Source of the DNA: an uncultured Collinsella sp.
GTDB lineage: Bacteria > Actinomycetota > Coriobacteriia > Coriobacteriales > Coriobacteriaceae
Length of the DNA: 8,280 nt
Direction of reading: 5' to 3'
Assembly (NCBI GenBank): GCA_900764415.1
Contig: CAAFOA010000326.1
Coordinates: 1-8,280, forward strand
Shown here: in pieces, positions 1 through 5,572 of the stretch
Numbering within the stretch: the first letter of the stretch is position 1
How the letters are laid out: the number at the start of each line of letters is the position of its first letter
Program-made: the position numbers and the translations under genes
The notes under the pieces: model-generated
The model's database searches: none
What the model was told of the DNA's origin: nothing
The model's input: only the letters and a program-made list of their open reading frames with translations

Positions 1-25
1 GCCCGGTACCGCTATGGTGCCGGGC
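1..25 (+). terminator. terminator-like hairpin at the left edge
   Basis: Positions 1-10 pair with 16-25 (GCCCGGTACC / GGTGCCGGGC, one G-U wobble in RNA) around the 5-nt loop GCTAT, followed by the moderately T-rich TCTTCTGG. This fits a weak rho-independent terminator for a plus-strand gene left of the window, which cannot be seen. The window may cut the hairpin's flank, so strand and function are uncertain. Confidence 0.4.
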
Positions 26-146
26 TCTTCTGGTCTAAGGGCCGGATTCGGGCCGTCGACGCCCGCGTCACCAATATGGGTCGCATTTCGTCTAGCTCCG
101 CCCGCGCCACCCTTCCCATCGCCCGCATCATCAGGGCTGCATCGGT
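26..146. other. short intergenic stretch with no recognised feature
   Basis: Nothing coding was found here. The open frames have no ribosome site, run through the terminator-like hairpin or the neighbouring gene, and show no family motif. The stretch is C-rich on the plus strand and probably holds upstream promoter sequence for the small gene at 210, but no convincing -35 box is visible. Confidence 0.4.
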
Positions 147-152
147 TAGAAT
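147..152 (+). promoter_or_regulatory. possible -10 box for the small membrane-peptide gene
   Basis: TAGAAT matches the sigma-70/SigA-type -10 consensus TATAAT at five of six positions. A start about 7 nt downstream would fall near 159-160, just before the duplicated block at 161. No good -35 box lies 16-18 nt upstream, so this is a weak call. The same hexamer occurs at the equivalent place upstream of the inverted copy on the minus strand (462 down to 457). Confidence 0.3.
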
Positions 153-160
153 CGTGTGTG

Positions 161-185
161 CGACGCATCCCGTGCGCGGGCGGCC
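161..185 (+). repeat. inverted-repeat copy A (leader block, plus strand)
   Basis: Two 12-nt blocks, CGACGCATCCCG (161-172) and GCGCGGGCGGCC (174-185), are separated by one T. The same two blocks occur in the same order on the minus strand between 444 and 406, where 15 nt separate them. This copy lies in the predicted 5' untranslated leader of the small gene at 210 and can fold into a short hairpin (CCCG at 169-172 with CGGG at 177-180). Its function is unknown. Confidence 0.7.
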
Positions 186-197
186 GAAGACTTGATC

Positions 198-202
198 GGA
201 GG
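198..202 (+). promoter_or_regulatory. ribosome binding site deciding the TTG start at 210
   Basis: GGAGG is a near-perfect anti-16S match, followed by a 7-nt spacer and then TTG at 210. It is the main reason to prefer the 49-residue product over the longer GTG-initiated frame. Confidence 0.55.
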
Positions 203-209
203 TCCCCAA

Positions 210-359
210 TTGCTGAAATTCCTTAACGCGCTCGCCGCCCTTGCGACGGTCGGCACGTTCATCATTGCGTTTCTTGATTCGTATGAGGTTCGGTTTAAGG
301 TCCGTAGGCGCACGCGCGGTGCGGACGGTTCTCGGCGTTTGCGCCGCAAGCGCAAATAA
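210..359 (+). CDS. small membrane peptide with a strongly basic C-terminal tail, 49 aa
   Basis: I do not recognise a family. The start is taken as TTG at 210 because a clear Shine-Dalgarno GGAGG (198-202) sits 7 nt upstream. An in-frame GTG at 156 would give 67 residues but has no ribosome site and would begin at or before the predicted transcript start. The product opens with a short hydrophobic segment (about residues 3-22, rich in Leu, Ala, Val, Ile and Phe) suited to one membrane pass. A cytoplasm-type tail follows in which 13 of the last 22 residues are Arg or Lys. The TAA stop at 357-359 abuts a strong terminator stem, as expected for a one-gene transcript. The basic tail could contact nucleic acid, acidic lipid or ribosomes, but nothing in the sequence decides this. 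The frame could also be a chance ORF; the ribosome site, hydropathy and terminator argue against that. Confidence 0.5.
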   Translation: MLKFLNALAALATVGTFIIAFLDSYEVRFKVRRRTRGADGSRRLRRKRK

Positions 360-388
360 AAACGGCCGGGGTTGCAGCCCGGCCGTTT
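360..388. terminator. bidirectional intrinsic terminator
   Basis: An 11-bp perfect stem, AAACGGCCGGG (360-370) with CCCGGCCGTTT (378-388), encloses a 7-nt loop. On the plus strand it directly follows the stop codon of the small gene and ends in TTT then AA, a short U-tract. On the minus strand the stem runs into TTTTTATTT, a better U-tract. It therefore also suits termination of a minus-strand transcript arriving from the right, such as the candidate small RNA. Confidence 0.8.
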
Positions 389-405
389 AACACGTTAGAA
401 AACTA

Positions 406-444
406 GGCCGCCCGCGCTCCTTAACACTTACGCGGGATGCGTCG
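406..444 (-). repeat. inverted-repeat copy B (minus strand, with 15-nt insert)
   Basis: Read on the minus strand this is CGACGCATCCCG (444-433), the insert CGTAAGTGTTAAGGA (432-418), then GCGCGGGCGGCC (417-406). Both 12-nt blocks are identical to copy A at 161-185. The insert carries the SD-like AAGGA and forms most of the loop in the candidate small RNA. The two copies are arranged as inverted repeats bracketing the small gene and its terminator. Confidence 0.7.
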
Positions 445-456
445 TTTTCTAGAAAC

Positions 457-486
457 ATTCTACCCGTCCGGCTGCGGGTCCGTCCA
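457..486 (-). promoter_or_regulatory. promoter-like sequence for the candidate small RNA
   Basis: On the minus strand, TGGACG (486-481, four of six matches to TTGACA) lies 18 nt before TAGAAT (462-457, five of six matches to TATAAT). A start about 7 nt on falls at 450, at the base of the outer stem of the candidate RNA. A small hairpin (ACCCG 462-466 with CGGGT 475-479) sits inside the spacer, so a regulator site there is possible but not shown. Confidence 0.35.
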
Positions 487-528
487 CATTTTCCAAATCA
501 AATCACCAGATGTCTACTGAGATACACA

Positions 529-563
529 AAGCGCCCGCTTGCTGGGGGAGCAAGCGGGCGCTT
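529..563 (-). terminator. intrinsic terminator of the fhaA-pknB operon
   Basis: A 14-bp perfect stem, AAGCGCCCGCTTGC (529-542) with its complement at 550-563, encloses a 7-nt loop (543-549). On the minus strand the stem ends in CTTTGTGTATC, a short and imperfect U-tract. It lies about 50 nt past the pknB stop codon and is the only strong hairpin there, so it probably ends the operon transcript. Confidence 0.8.
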
Positions 564-615
564 CTGAGCGAATGTGTTTGCGGTCTAAACCGCTCGGAGC
601 AACAAGCGATCGACG

Positions 616-2553
616 TTAGTTGCTAGACTCGGAGTCGTCGCTGGAGCCGGAGATAGAAACCGTCAGCGTAATCGTGCTGTCGGTGGACTGCTTGCCGGTG
701 GGGGAGACGCCCGTAACGGTGGCATTCTCGTTGCCACTCACGGGGTTGCCGTTCTGATCGCAGAATGCGATGTTGTAGAACCCGGCGTTGTTGAGCGCGG
801 TGACGGCGGCGGAGATGCTCTTGCCGTACAGGTTGCCCGGAACGCTGGCCTTGCCGGACTTCTTGGCGATGACGACGGTGATCGTGGCGCCGGGCTTCTG
901 CTTGCCGCTGGGGTTCCAGCTAATGACGGTGCCCTCGGTGACGGAATCGTTCTCCTGGTAGCTCACGTCGACGCCAAAACCGGCCATGTCAAGGGCGTTG
1001 CGTGCCTGGGCCTCGGTCATGTCAGTCAGATCGGGGACGGAGGTGGTGTCAGGACCGCTGGAGACCTTATACGAGATGGTCGTGCCCTTCTCGACTTCCT
1101 TGCCGGCATCAGTGCCCTGCTCAAAGACCTGGCCTTCGTCGGCCTCGTTGGCCTCCTCGGTTGCGTTGCCCTTCAGGCCCACGCTTGCCAGCGCGGCCTC
1201 GGCCTGGTCCTTGGTTAGGCCGACGAGCTGCGGAACCTCAACTTTCTCGGAGGGCTTGGGGCCCTTGGAGATCACCAGGTTAACCTTGGAGCCCTTGGGC
1301 TTCTTAGTGTTGCCGTTGGGGGTCTGCTCGGCAACCTTGCCCTCGTCGACATCGTCGTTATAGCTCTGGTCGACAGTTCCGACCTCAAGGCCGGCCTCCT
1401 TGATCAGCTCGATAGCGGTCTGCTGGTCCTTGTTAAGCACATCGGGCACCGTAACCTGCTCGCCCCCAAAGAGCCCGGTGGCGAAGGCCACCACAACGCC
1501 AACCACGGCGATTGCGGCGACTACGGCGGCGATAATCTTGTTCTTGTTGGACTTGGGCTGATCGACCTCGTAGGAACCGGTGGAACCCGAGACGGCGCTG
1601 CGGGGGTTGGTCTGTCCGCTTACGCCCGATACGGGGCGAACCATAGCGCGCGTGGAGTCAGACAGCTCACGGGTCTTGGTGGCGCCCAGGTCGCCCGCGG
1701 CACCGATGATGCGCGTGGGCTCGGAGACGTTGACGGCGCGGCCGGACAGGTAGTTGTTGAGCACCTGGCGCAGCTCGTCTGCCGTCTGGAAGCGGTTCGA
1801 CGGGTCCTTTTCCATGCACTTGAGGATGATGCGCTCCAGATCGGCGTCGACGCCGGAGTTGATCTGGCTCGGCGGAACCGGCAGTTCGTTTACCTGCTTG
1901 AGCGCAACCGAGATGGCGTCGTCACCGTCAAAGGGGACGCGACCGGTGGCGCACTCGTACATCACGACGCCCAGGGAGTAGATATCCGAAGTGGGACCGA
2001 GGTCCTGGCCGCGCGTTTGCTCGGGGCTTACGTAGTGGGCGGTGCCCAGTACATTGTTGTCCTGCGTGAGGTGGCTGTTCTTTGCGCGCGCGATGCCAAA
2101 GTCCATGACCTTGATGTTGCCGTCGGGCAGCACCATGATGTTTTGCGGCTTAATGTCGCGGTGGATGATCTCGTGCTTGTGGGCGACCGAAAGCGCGGAG
2201 CTGATCTGCGAGCCGATCTGCGCGACCTTCTTGGGATCGAGGGCGCCGTGGCTCTTGATGCCGCTCTTAAGGTCGGTACCGCGCAGGTACTCCATGACGA
2301 TGTAGTAGGTATCGCCATCCTTGCCCCAATCGTAGACGCCCACGATATAGGGGGAGGAGAGACCTGCTGCTGCCTGGGCCTCCTGCTTAAAGCGGGCGGC
2401 GAAGGTGGCGTCGCCGGCATACTGCGGCAGCATGATCTTGACGGCAACCGTGCGGTCGAGGACCTGATCTTGCGCACGGAAGACGGTCGCCATGCCGCCC
2501 GTTCCCACCTTATCCTTGAGGAGGTATCTTCCCCCGAGGACCCTCTGTTCCAT
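616..2553 (-). CDS. pknB: transmembrane Ser/Thr protein kinase PknB with extracellular PASTA repeats
   Basis: This 645-residue kinase phosphorylates cell-division and wall-synthesis proteins. Its outer repeats are thought to sense muropeptides or lipid II. Residues about 10-270 are a complete kinase domain: Gly-rich loop GTGGMA (17-22), ATP-binding Lys39 in AVKIM, catalytic HRDIKPQN (131-138, Asp133), metal-binding DFG (151-153), activation loop with Thr163, and GTAHYVSPEQ (170-179). A polar juxtamembrane segment (about 271-337) leads to one membrane helix (about 339-361). Outside are PASTA repeats at about 366-430, 436-499, 504-564 and a divergent fourth at 570-634, then a Ser/Asp-rich tail. 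The ATG start has AGGAG at 2563-2559, 5 nt upstream. It is last in the operon, 132 nt after the SEDS-PBP gene, and is followed by a strong terminator. M. tuberculosis has a second kinase (pknA) between pbpA and pknB; none is present here. All catalytic residues are intact, so it should be active. Confidence 0.97.
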   Translation of the reverse strand: MEQRVLGGRYLLKDKVGTGGMATVFRAQDQVLDRTVAVKIMLPQYAGDATFAARFKQEAQAAAGLSSPYIVGVYDWGKDGDTYYIVMEYLRGTDLKSGIKSHGALDPKKVAQIGSQISSALSVAHKHEIIHRDIKPQNIMVLPDGNIKVMDFGIARAKNSHLTQDNNVLGTAHYVSPEQTRGQDLGPTSDIYSLGVVMYECATGRVPFDGDDAISVALKQVNELPVPPSQINSGVDADLERIILKCMEKDPSNRFQTADELRQVLNNYLSGRAVNVSEPTRIIGAAGDLGATKTRELSDSTRAMVRPVSGVSGQTNPRSAVSGSTGSYEVDQPKSNKNKIIAAVVAAIAVVGVVVAFATGLFGGEQVTVPDVLNKDQQTAIELIKEAGLEVGTVDQSYNDDVDEGKVAEQTPNGNTKKPKGSKVNLVISKGPKPSEKVEVPQLVGLTKDQAEAALASVGLKGNATEEANEADEGQVFEQGTDAGKEVEKGTTISYKVSSGPDTTSVPDLTDMTEAQARNALDMAGFGVDVSYQENDSVTEGTVISWNPSGKQKPGATITVVIAKKSGKASVPGNLYGKSISAAVTALNNAGFYNIAFCDQNGNPVSGNENATVTGVSPTGKQSTDSTITLTVSISGSSDDSESSN

Positions 2554-2685
2554 TCCTGCTCCTAACTAACTTATTCGCTCAACGATGTGTGTAGTACCAA
2601 ATCTATGGTCGCTGGGACCGCGTGGCGCCTTGCCGCTAGCTCATCGGCCGCGGCGCGCCCCAAGTATCCGCTTCGATCACAGGCA
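2554..2685 (-). other. 132-nt spacer upstream of pknB
   Basis: This is the only sizeable gap in the operon. It ends with the pknB ribosome site (AGGAG, 2563-2559). GATACT on the minus strand near 2669-2664 could be a weak -10 box, but no matching -35 stands out and I do not call a promoter. No open frame with a ribosome site is visible. Confidence 0.4.
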
Positions 2686-5556
2686 TCACGCTCCTTGGGC
2701 GGCAAGTGCCGCGGTCAGGACGATGCCGGCGATCTTGGCTGCCTTGACGTCGTGTTTGTCGTAATCCTCCAAGGCCACCGAGATGGCGACCGTGGGTGAA
2801 TCGTAAGGTGCGAAGCCGACGAACATCGAGTTGACGTTGGTGCCGCCGGTCTCGGCCGATCCAGTCTTGCCGGCGACCTTGACGCCCGGAATCTGGGCAT
2901 CGGTGCCGGTGCCGGACTGGACAACCGCGAGCATGGCCTGCTTGACCTGATCGGCCGTGGTGGCGCTGACGGCCTGGCCGAGCGAGCGGGATTGCGTGGT
3001 CTTGACCACGGTTCCGTCGGGGGCGAGCACCTGGGCCACGAAGAACGGGTCCATGACCACGCCGCTGTTGGCGATGGCCGCCGCTATCACGCAGTTTTGC
3101 ATGACGGTGGTCTGCGGACCTGGCGTGTGGTCCATGCCGACAGGCTGGCCGGCGCCTGCCCAGGCGGTCTCCCACTCGGTCATGAGCGAGGGGTCGGCCA
3201 TGATGGAGGCCGCGGTGGTCAGGTCCTGACCGAGCTTTTGGCCGTAACCAAAGGCGTTGGCAAACTGGACGAGCGAGCTGGCGCCGATCTCGTTGGCCAC
3301 CTGGCCAAAGACGACGTTGGATGACACGGCAAAGGCCTGTTGCAGGCTGATGGTACCGTAGCTCTCGTTGGCGTAATTGGTGACCGGCGCGTTGCCGATA
3401 TCCATGGAGCCGGGCGCCTGGTACGTGCTGGTAAGGCTGGCGGTGCCGGTTTCGAGCGCCGCGGAGAGTGTGACGACCTTAAAGGTCGAGCCCGGGGTAT
3501 AGAGAGCGTCCATGGCGCGGTCGTACATGGAGCCGTCCTCGCCACCGCCCGACTGCATCAGGGCATCGATGTTGGTGTTGTCATAGGTGGGCGAGCTTGC
3601 GCATGCGAGGACCGCGCCGGTGCGCGGATCCATAACCACCACGGCACCCTTAAAGCCCTTGAGTGCCTGCTCGGCAGCCGTCTGGATGCGCGAGTCGATG
3701 GTGAGCTTGGCGGTGTTGCCCGGTTGGTTTTGGCCCGCGAGCGACGCGAGGGCGTTGTTCCAGCTGGAGTAATCCTTGGAGCCGGTGAGCGTTTCGTTCA
3801 TGACGCTCTCGACACCAGCGGTGCCGTACTGCTGGCTTACATAGCCCACCACGTGAGCGGCCATGTTTCCGTTGGGGTAGGAGCGGGCGTAGGTGCCGTC
3901 TTCCTGTTGCAGCGACTCGGCCAGCGTCACGCCGTCGGACGTGATGATGGAGCCGCGCTGGATGTACTTGGAGCGGGCGATGGTGTGGTTGTTGGTCGGC
4001 ATGTCCTGATAGTCCTTGGCCTTGATGACCTGGACATAGGTGAGGTTGCCGATAAGGATGGCGAATAGTGCCGTAAAGGCGAGCACGGCGCGGGTCAGTC
4101 GATTGGCGAGCGCCACGCGGCCGAGCACACCGGATTCGGGCGTGTCGAGCAGGCGACGACGCATGTGCGAGCCGGCGGAGTGGCTGCCGCGGGCATACGA
4201 AGACGAAGTGGCGAAGCGCGTGCCAGCCGGGGAGGCCGCCGAGGCGACCTGGTCGTCGGTGATGGCGGCCATGGTGCCGGTGCCGGTGAGCTCGGCCTCG
4301 CGACCGGTTGCCTCGTCACCGGCGCGCAGCAGCAGCGCGACGATGATAAAGCTTGCCAGCAGCGAGGAGCCACCCTGGCTCATAAAGGGCAGGGTGACGC
4401 CGGTCAGCGGGATCAGGCGGGTAACGCCGCCAACGATCAAGAACGCCTGGAAGCTGATAGCGGCCGTAAGACCGGTGGCGCTAAAGGCGGCAAGGTCGGA
4501 CTTGGCACGGGCTGCCGTGGTCAGGCCACGTACGGCAAAGAGCATAAACAGGATAAGAACGGCGCCACCGCCCAAAAGGCCCATCTCCTCGCCGATAGCC
4601 GAGAAGATAAAGTCGGACTCGACGACGGGGATGTTGTTGGCCATGCCGTTGCCAATGCCGACGCCAACAAGGCCGCCGTCGGCCAGCGAGAAGAGGGACT
4701 GGACAATCTGGTAGCCCTGGCCCTGTGCATCCTTAAAGGGATCGGCCCAGATCTGGAAACGAACCTGGACGTGCGACAGGAACTTGTAAGCGCCCACGGC
4801 CCCCACGGCCAAGAGCACAAGGCCGATGATGACATACGAGAAGCGACCCGTGGCAACGTAGAGCATCAGCAAGAAGATGGTGTAGAACAGCAAGGCCGAG
4901 CCCAGGTCACGTTCGAAGACAACGACGAGCAGGCATACGCCCCAGACTGCGAACAGCGGCAGCAGCAGGCGCAGACGCGGAATCTTAAGACCCAAGATCT
5001 TGCGGTTGGAGATAGAGAGCAGTTCGCGGTTCTCGGCCAGGTAACCGGCTAGGAACAGCACGATAAAGACCTTGGCGAACTCGCCGGGCTGAATGGTAAA
5101 GCCGGCGATGCGAATCCACAGTTTAGAGCCCGAGATCGTGGTGCCGATAAAGATGGGCAGCATCAGCAAGATGATGCCGATGATGCCAAAGGTGTACTTG
5201 TAGCGCATGACTACGTCGAGGTTTTTGACCAGCGCAAGCGTACCTACCATCAACGCCACCGAGATAAACAGGATGACGAGCTGCGAGATGGCGAGCGTGG
5301 GCGCCAAGCGCGTCACAAACGTGATGCCAATGCCCGAAAGAACAAAGACGACGGGCAGGATGGCCGGGTCGGCGCCGGGTGCCAGAATGCGCACGGCGAT
5401 ATGCGCCGCGGCGAAGGCGGCAAAGAGACCGATCGGAACGGCAAGTGTCTCAAACGAGATGGCGGCGCCTGCGGTGAGCACGTACATCGCATACAGCAGG
5501 ATGACGGGGAACGCCGAGGCGATGAGTAAGAGCAGTTCGGTATTACGGCGACTCAT
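2686..5556 (-). CDS. SEDS glycosyltransferase (RodA/FtsW) fused to class B penicillin-binding protein
   Basis: One 956-residue frame joins the two enzymes that extend and cross-link peptidoglycan. Residues about 1-414 are a complete SEDS polymerase with about ten membrane helices and the family signatures SKLWIRIAG and IQPGEFAK (about 144-162), ERDLGS (215-220, with the conserved Asp), YQIVQSLFSLADGG (about 282-295), SDFIFSAIGEE (about 314-324) and PLTGVTLPFMSQGGSSL (about 383-399). A Ser/Thr/Ala-rich cytoplasmic linker (about 412-487) leads to a second anchor helix (about 489-509). The extracytoplasmic part has the class B RGSIITSDG element (about 534-542). The transpeptidase motifs are SxxK (Ser690, Lys693), SSN (745-747) and KTGS (897-900). 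The ATG at 5556 is chosen because AGGGAG (5570-5565) lies 8 nt upstream; the GTG at 5565 overlaps that site. No frameshift lies at the junction, and internal ATGs at 4272 and 4164 lack ribosome sites. It corresponds to adjacent rodA and pbpA in other actinobacteria. All catalytic motifs are intact. Confidence 0.95.
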   Translation of the reverse strand: MSRRNTELLLLIASAFPVILLYAMYVLTAGAAISFETLAVPIGLFAAFAAAHIAVRILAPGADPAILPVVFVLSGIGITFVTRLAPTLAISQLVILFISVALMVGTLALVKNLDVVMRYKYTFGIIGIILLMLPIFIGTTISGSKLWIRIAGFTIQPGEFAKVFIVLFLAGYLAENRELLSISNRKILGLKIPRLRLLLPLFAVWGVCLLVVVFERDLGSALLFYTIFLLMLYVATGRFSYVIIGLVLLAVGAVGAYKFLSHVQVRFQIWADPFKDAQGQGYQIVQSLFSLADGGLVGVGIGNGMANNIPVVESDFIFSAIGEEMGLLGGGAVLILFMLFAVRGLTTAARAKSDLAAFSATGLTAAISFQAFLIVGGVTRLIPLTGVTLPFMSQGGSSLLASFIIVALLLRAGDEATGREAELTGTGTMAAITDDQVASAASPAGTRFATSSSYARGSHSAGSHMRRRLLDTPESGVLGRVALANRLTRAVLAFTALFAILIGNLTYVQVIKAKDYQDMPTNNHTIARSKYIQRGSIITSDGVTLAESLQQEDGTYARSYPNGNMAAHVVGYVSQQYGTAGVESVMNETLTGSKDYSSWNNALASLAGQNQPGNTAKLTIDSRIQTAAEQALKGFKGAVVVMDPRTGAVLACASSPTYDNTNIDALMQSGGGEDGSMYDRAMDALYTPGSTFKVVTLSAALETGTASLTSTYQAPGSMDIGNAPVTNYANESYGTISLQQAFAVSSNVVFGQVANEIGASSLVQFANAFGYGQKLGQDLTTAASIMADPSLMTEWETAWAGAGQPVGMDHTPGPQTTVMQNCVIAAAIANSGVVMDPFFVAQVLAPDGTVVKTTQSRSLGQAVSATTADQVKQAMLAVVQSGTGTDAQIPGVKVAGKTGSAETGGTNVNSMFVGFAPYDSPTVAISVALEDYDKHDVKAAKIAGIVLTAALAAQGA

Positions 5557-5564
5557 AAGCGGCA

Positions 5565-5570
5565 CTCCCT
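5565..5570 (-). promoter_or_regulatory. ribosome binding site fixing the start of the SEDS-PBP fusion gene
   Basis: AGGGAG on the minus strand (5570-5565) stands 8 nt before ATG at 5556. The upstream GTG at 5565-5563 shares a base with it and cannot use it, so the product most likely begins MSRRNTE. Confidence 0.7.
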
Positions 5571-5572
5571 TT

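Larger units (their letters stand above)
355..451 (-). ncRNA. candidate small structured RNA, about 95 nt
   Basis: On the minus strand a promoter-like pair lies at 486-457, with a predicted start near 451-450. The transcript would open with an 8-bp stem UAGAAAAC (451-444) / GUUUUCUA (403-396). A symmetrical 7x7 internal loop follows, then a 6-bp stem CCCGCG (436-431) / CGCGGG (416-411), capped by a 14-nt loop at 430-417 that displays AAGGAG. After a 7-nt spacer comes the terminator at 388-360 with a good minus-strand U-tract. The predicted start coincides with the foot of the first stem, which would be unlikely for unrelated elements. I recognise no known RNA family; it is not a tRNA, SRP RNA or 6S RNA by length and motifs. 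It is separated from pknB by that operon's own terminator at 563-529, so it would be an independent transcript. Expression is not shown by sequence alone. Confidence 0.4.

Noticed and set aside
1..75. Possible tRNA (GC-rich start, a T-loop-like GGATTCG, CACCA near 69-73)
   Set aside because: No consistent four-arm cloverleaf or acceptor pairing could be drawn; the strong 10-bp hairpin at 1-25 is incompatible with it.
146..355. 69-residue minus-strand frame antisense to the small membrane-peptide gene
   Set aside because: Its Met lies in the complement of the basic tail, no ribosome site precedes it, and hydropathy and terminator placement favour the plus-strand reading.
186..405. Invertible or MITE-like element bounded by the inverted blocks
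   Set aside because: Not called as a mobile element: the copies differ by a 14-nt spacing change, no target-site duplication or recombinase gene is visible, and a duplicated promoter-leader explains the data equally well.
2636..3175. 179-residue minus-strand frame overlapping the end of the PBP part
   Set aside because: It lies in a different frame from the PBP transpeptidase domain, which carries the intact KTGS motif there; Arg/His-rich composition marks it as an out-of-frame reading.
4160..4275. Separate pbpA start inside the fusion gene (ATG at 4272 or 4164)
   Set aside because: Neither ATG is preceded by a Shine-Dalgarno-like sequence, and the frame is continuous with the SEDS part, so a true fusion is the simpler reading.
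4165..5052. 295-residue plus-strand frame and other long frames opposite the SEDS-PBP and pknB genes
   Set aside because: These are shadows of high-GC codon use in the real minus-strand genes; composition is unlike a folded protein and no motif is present.
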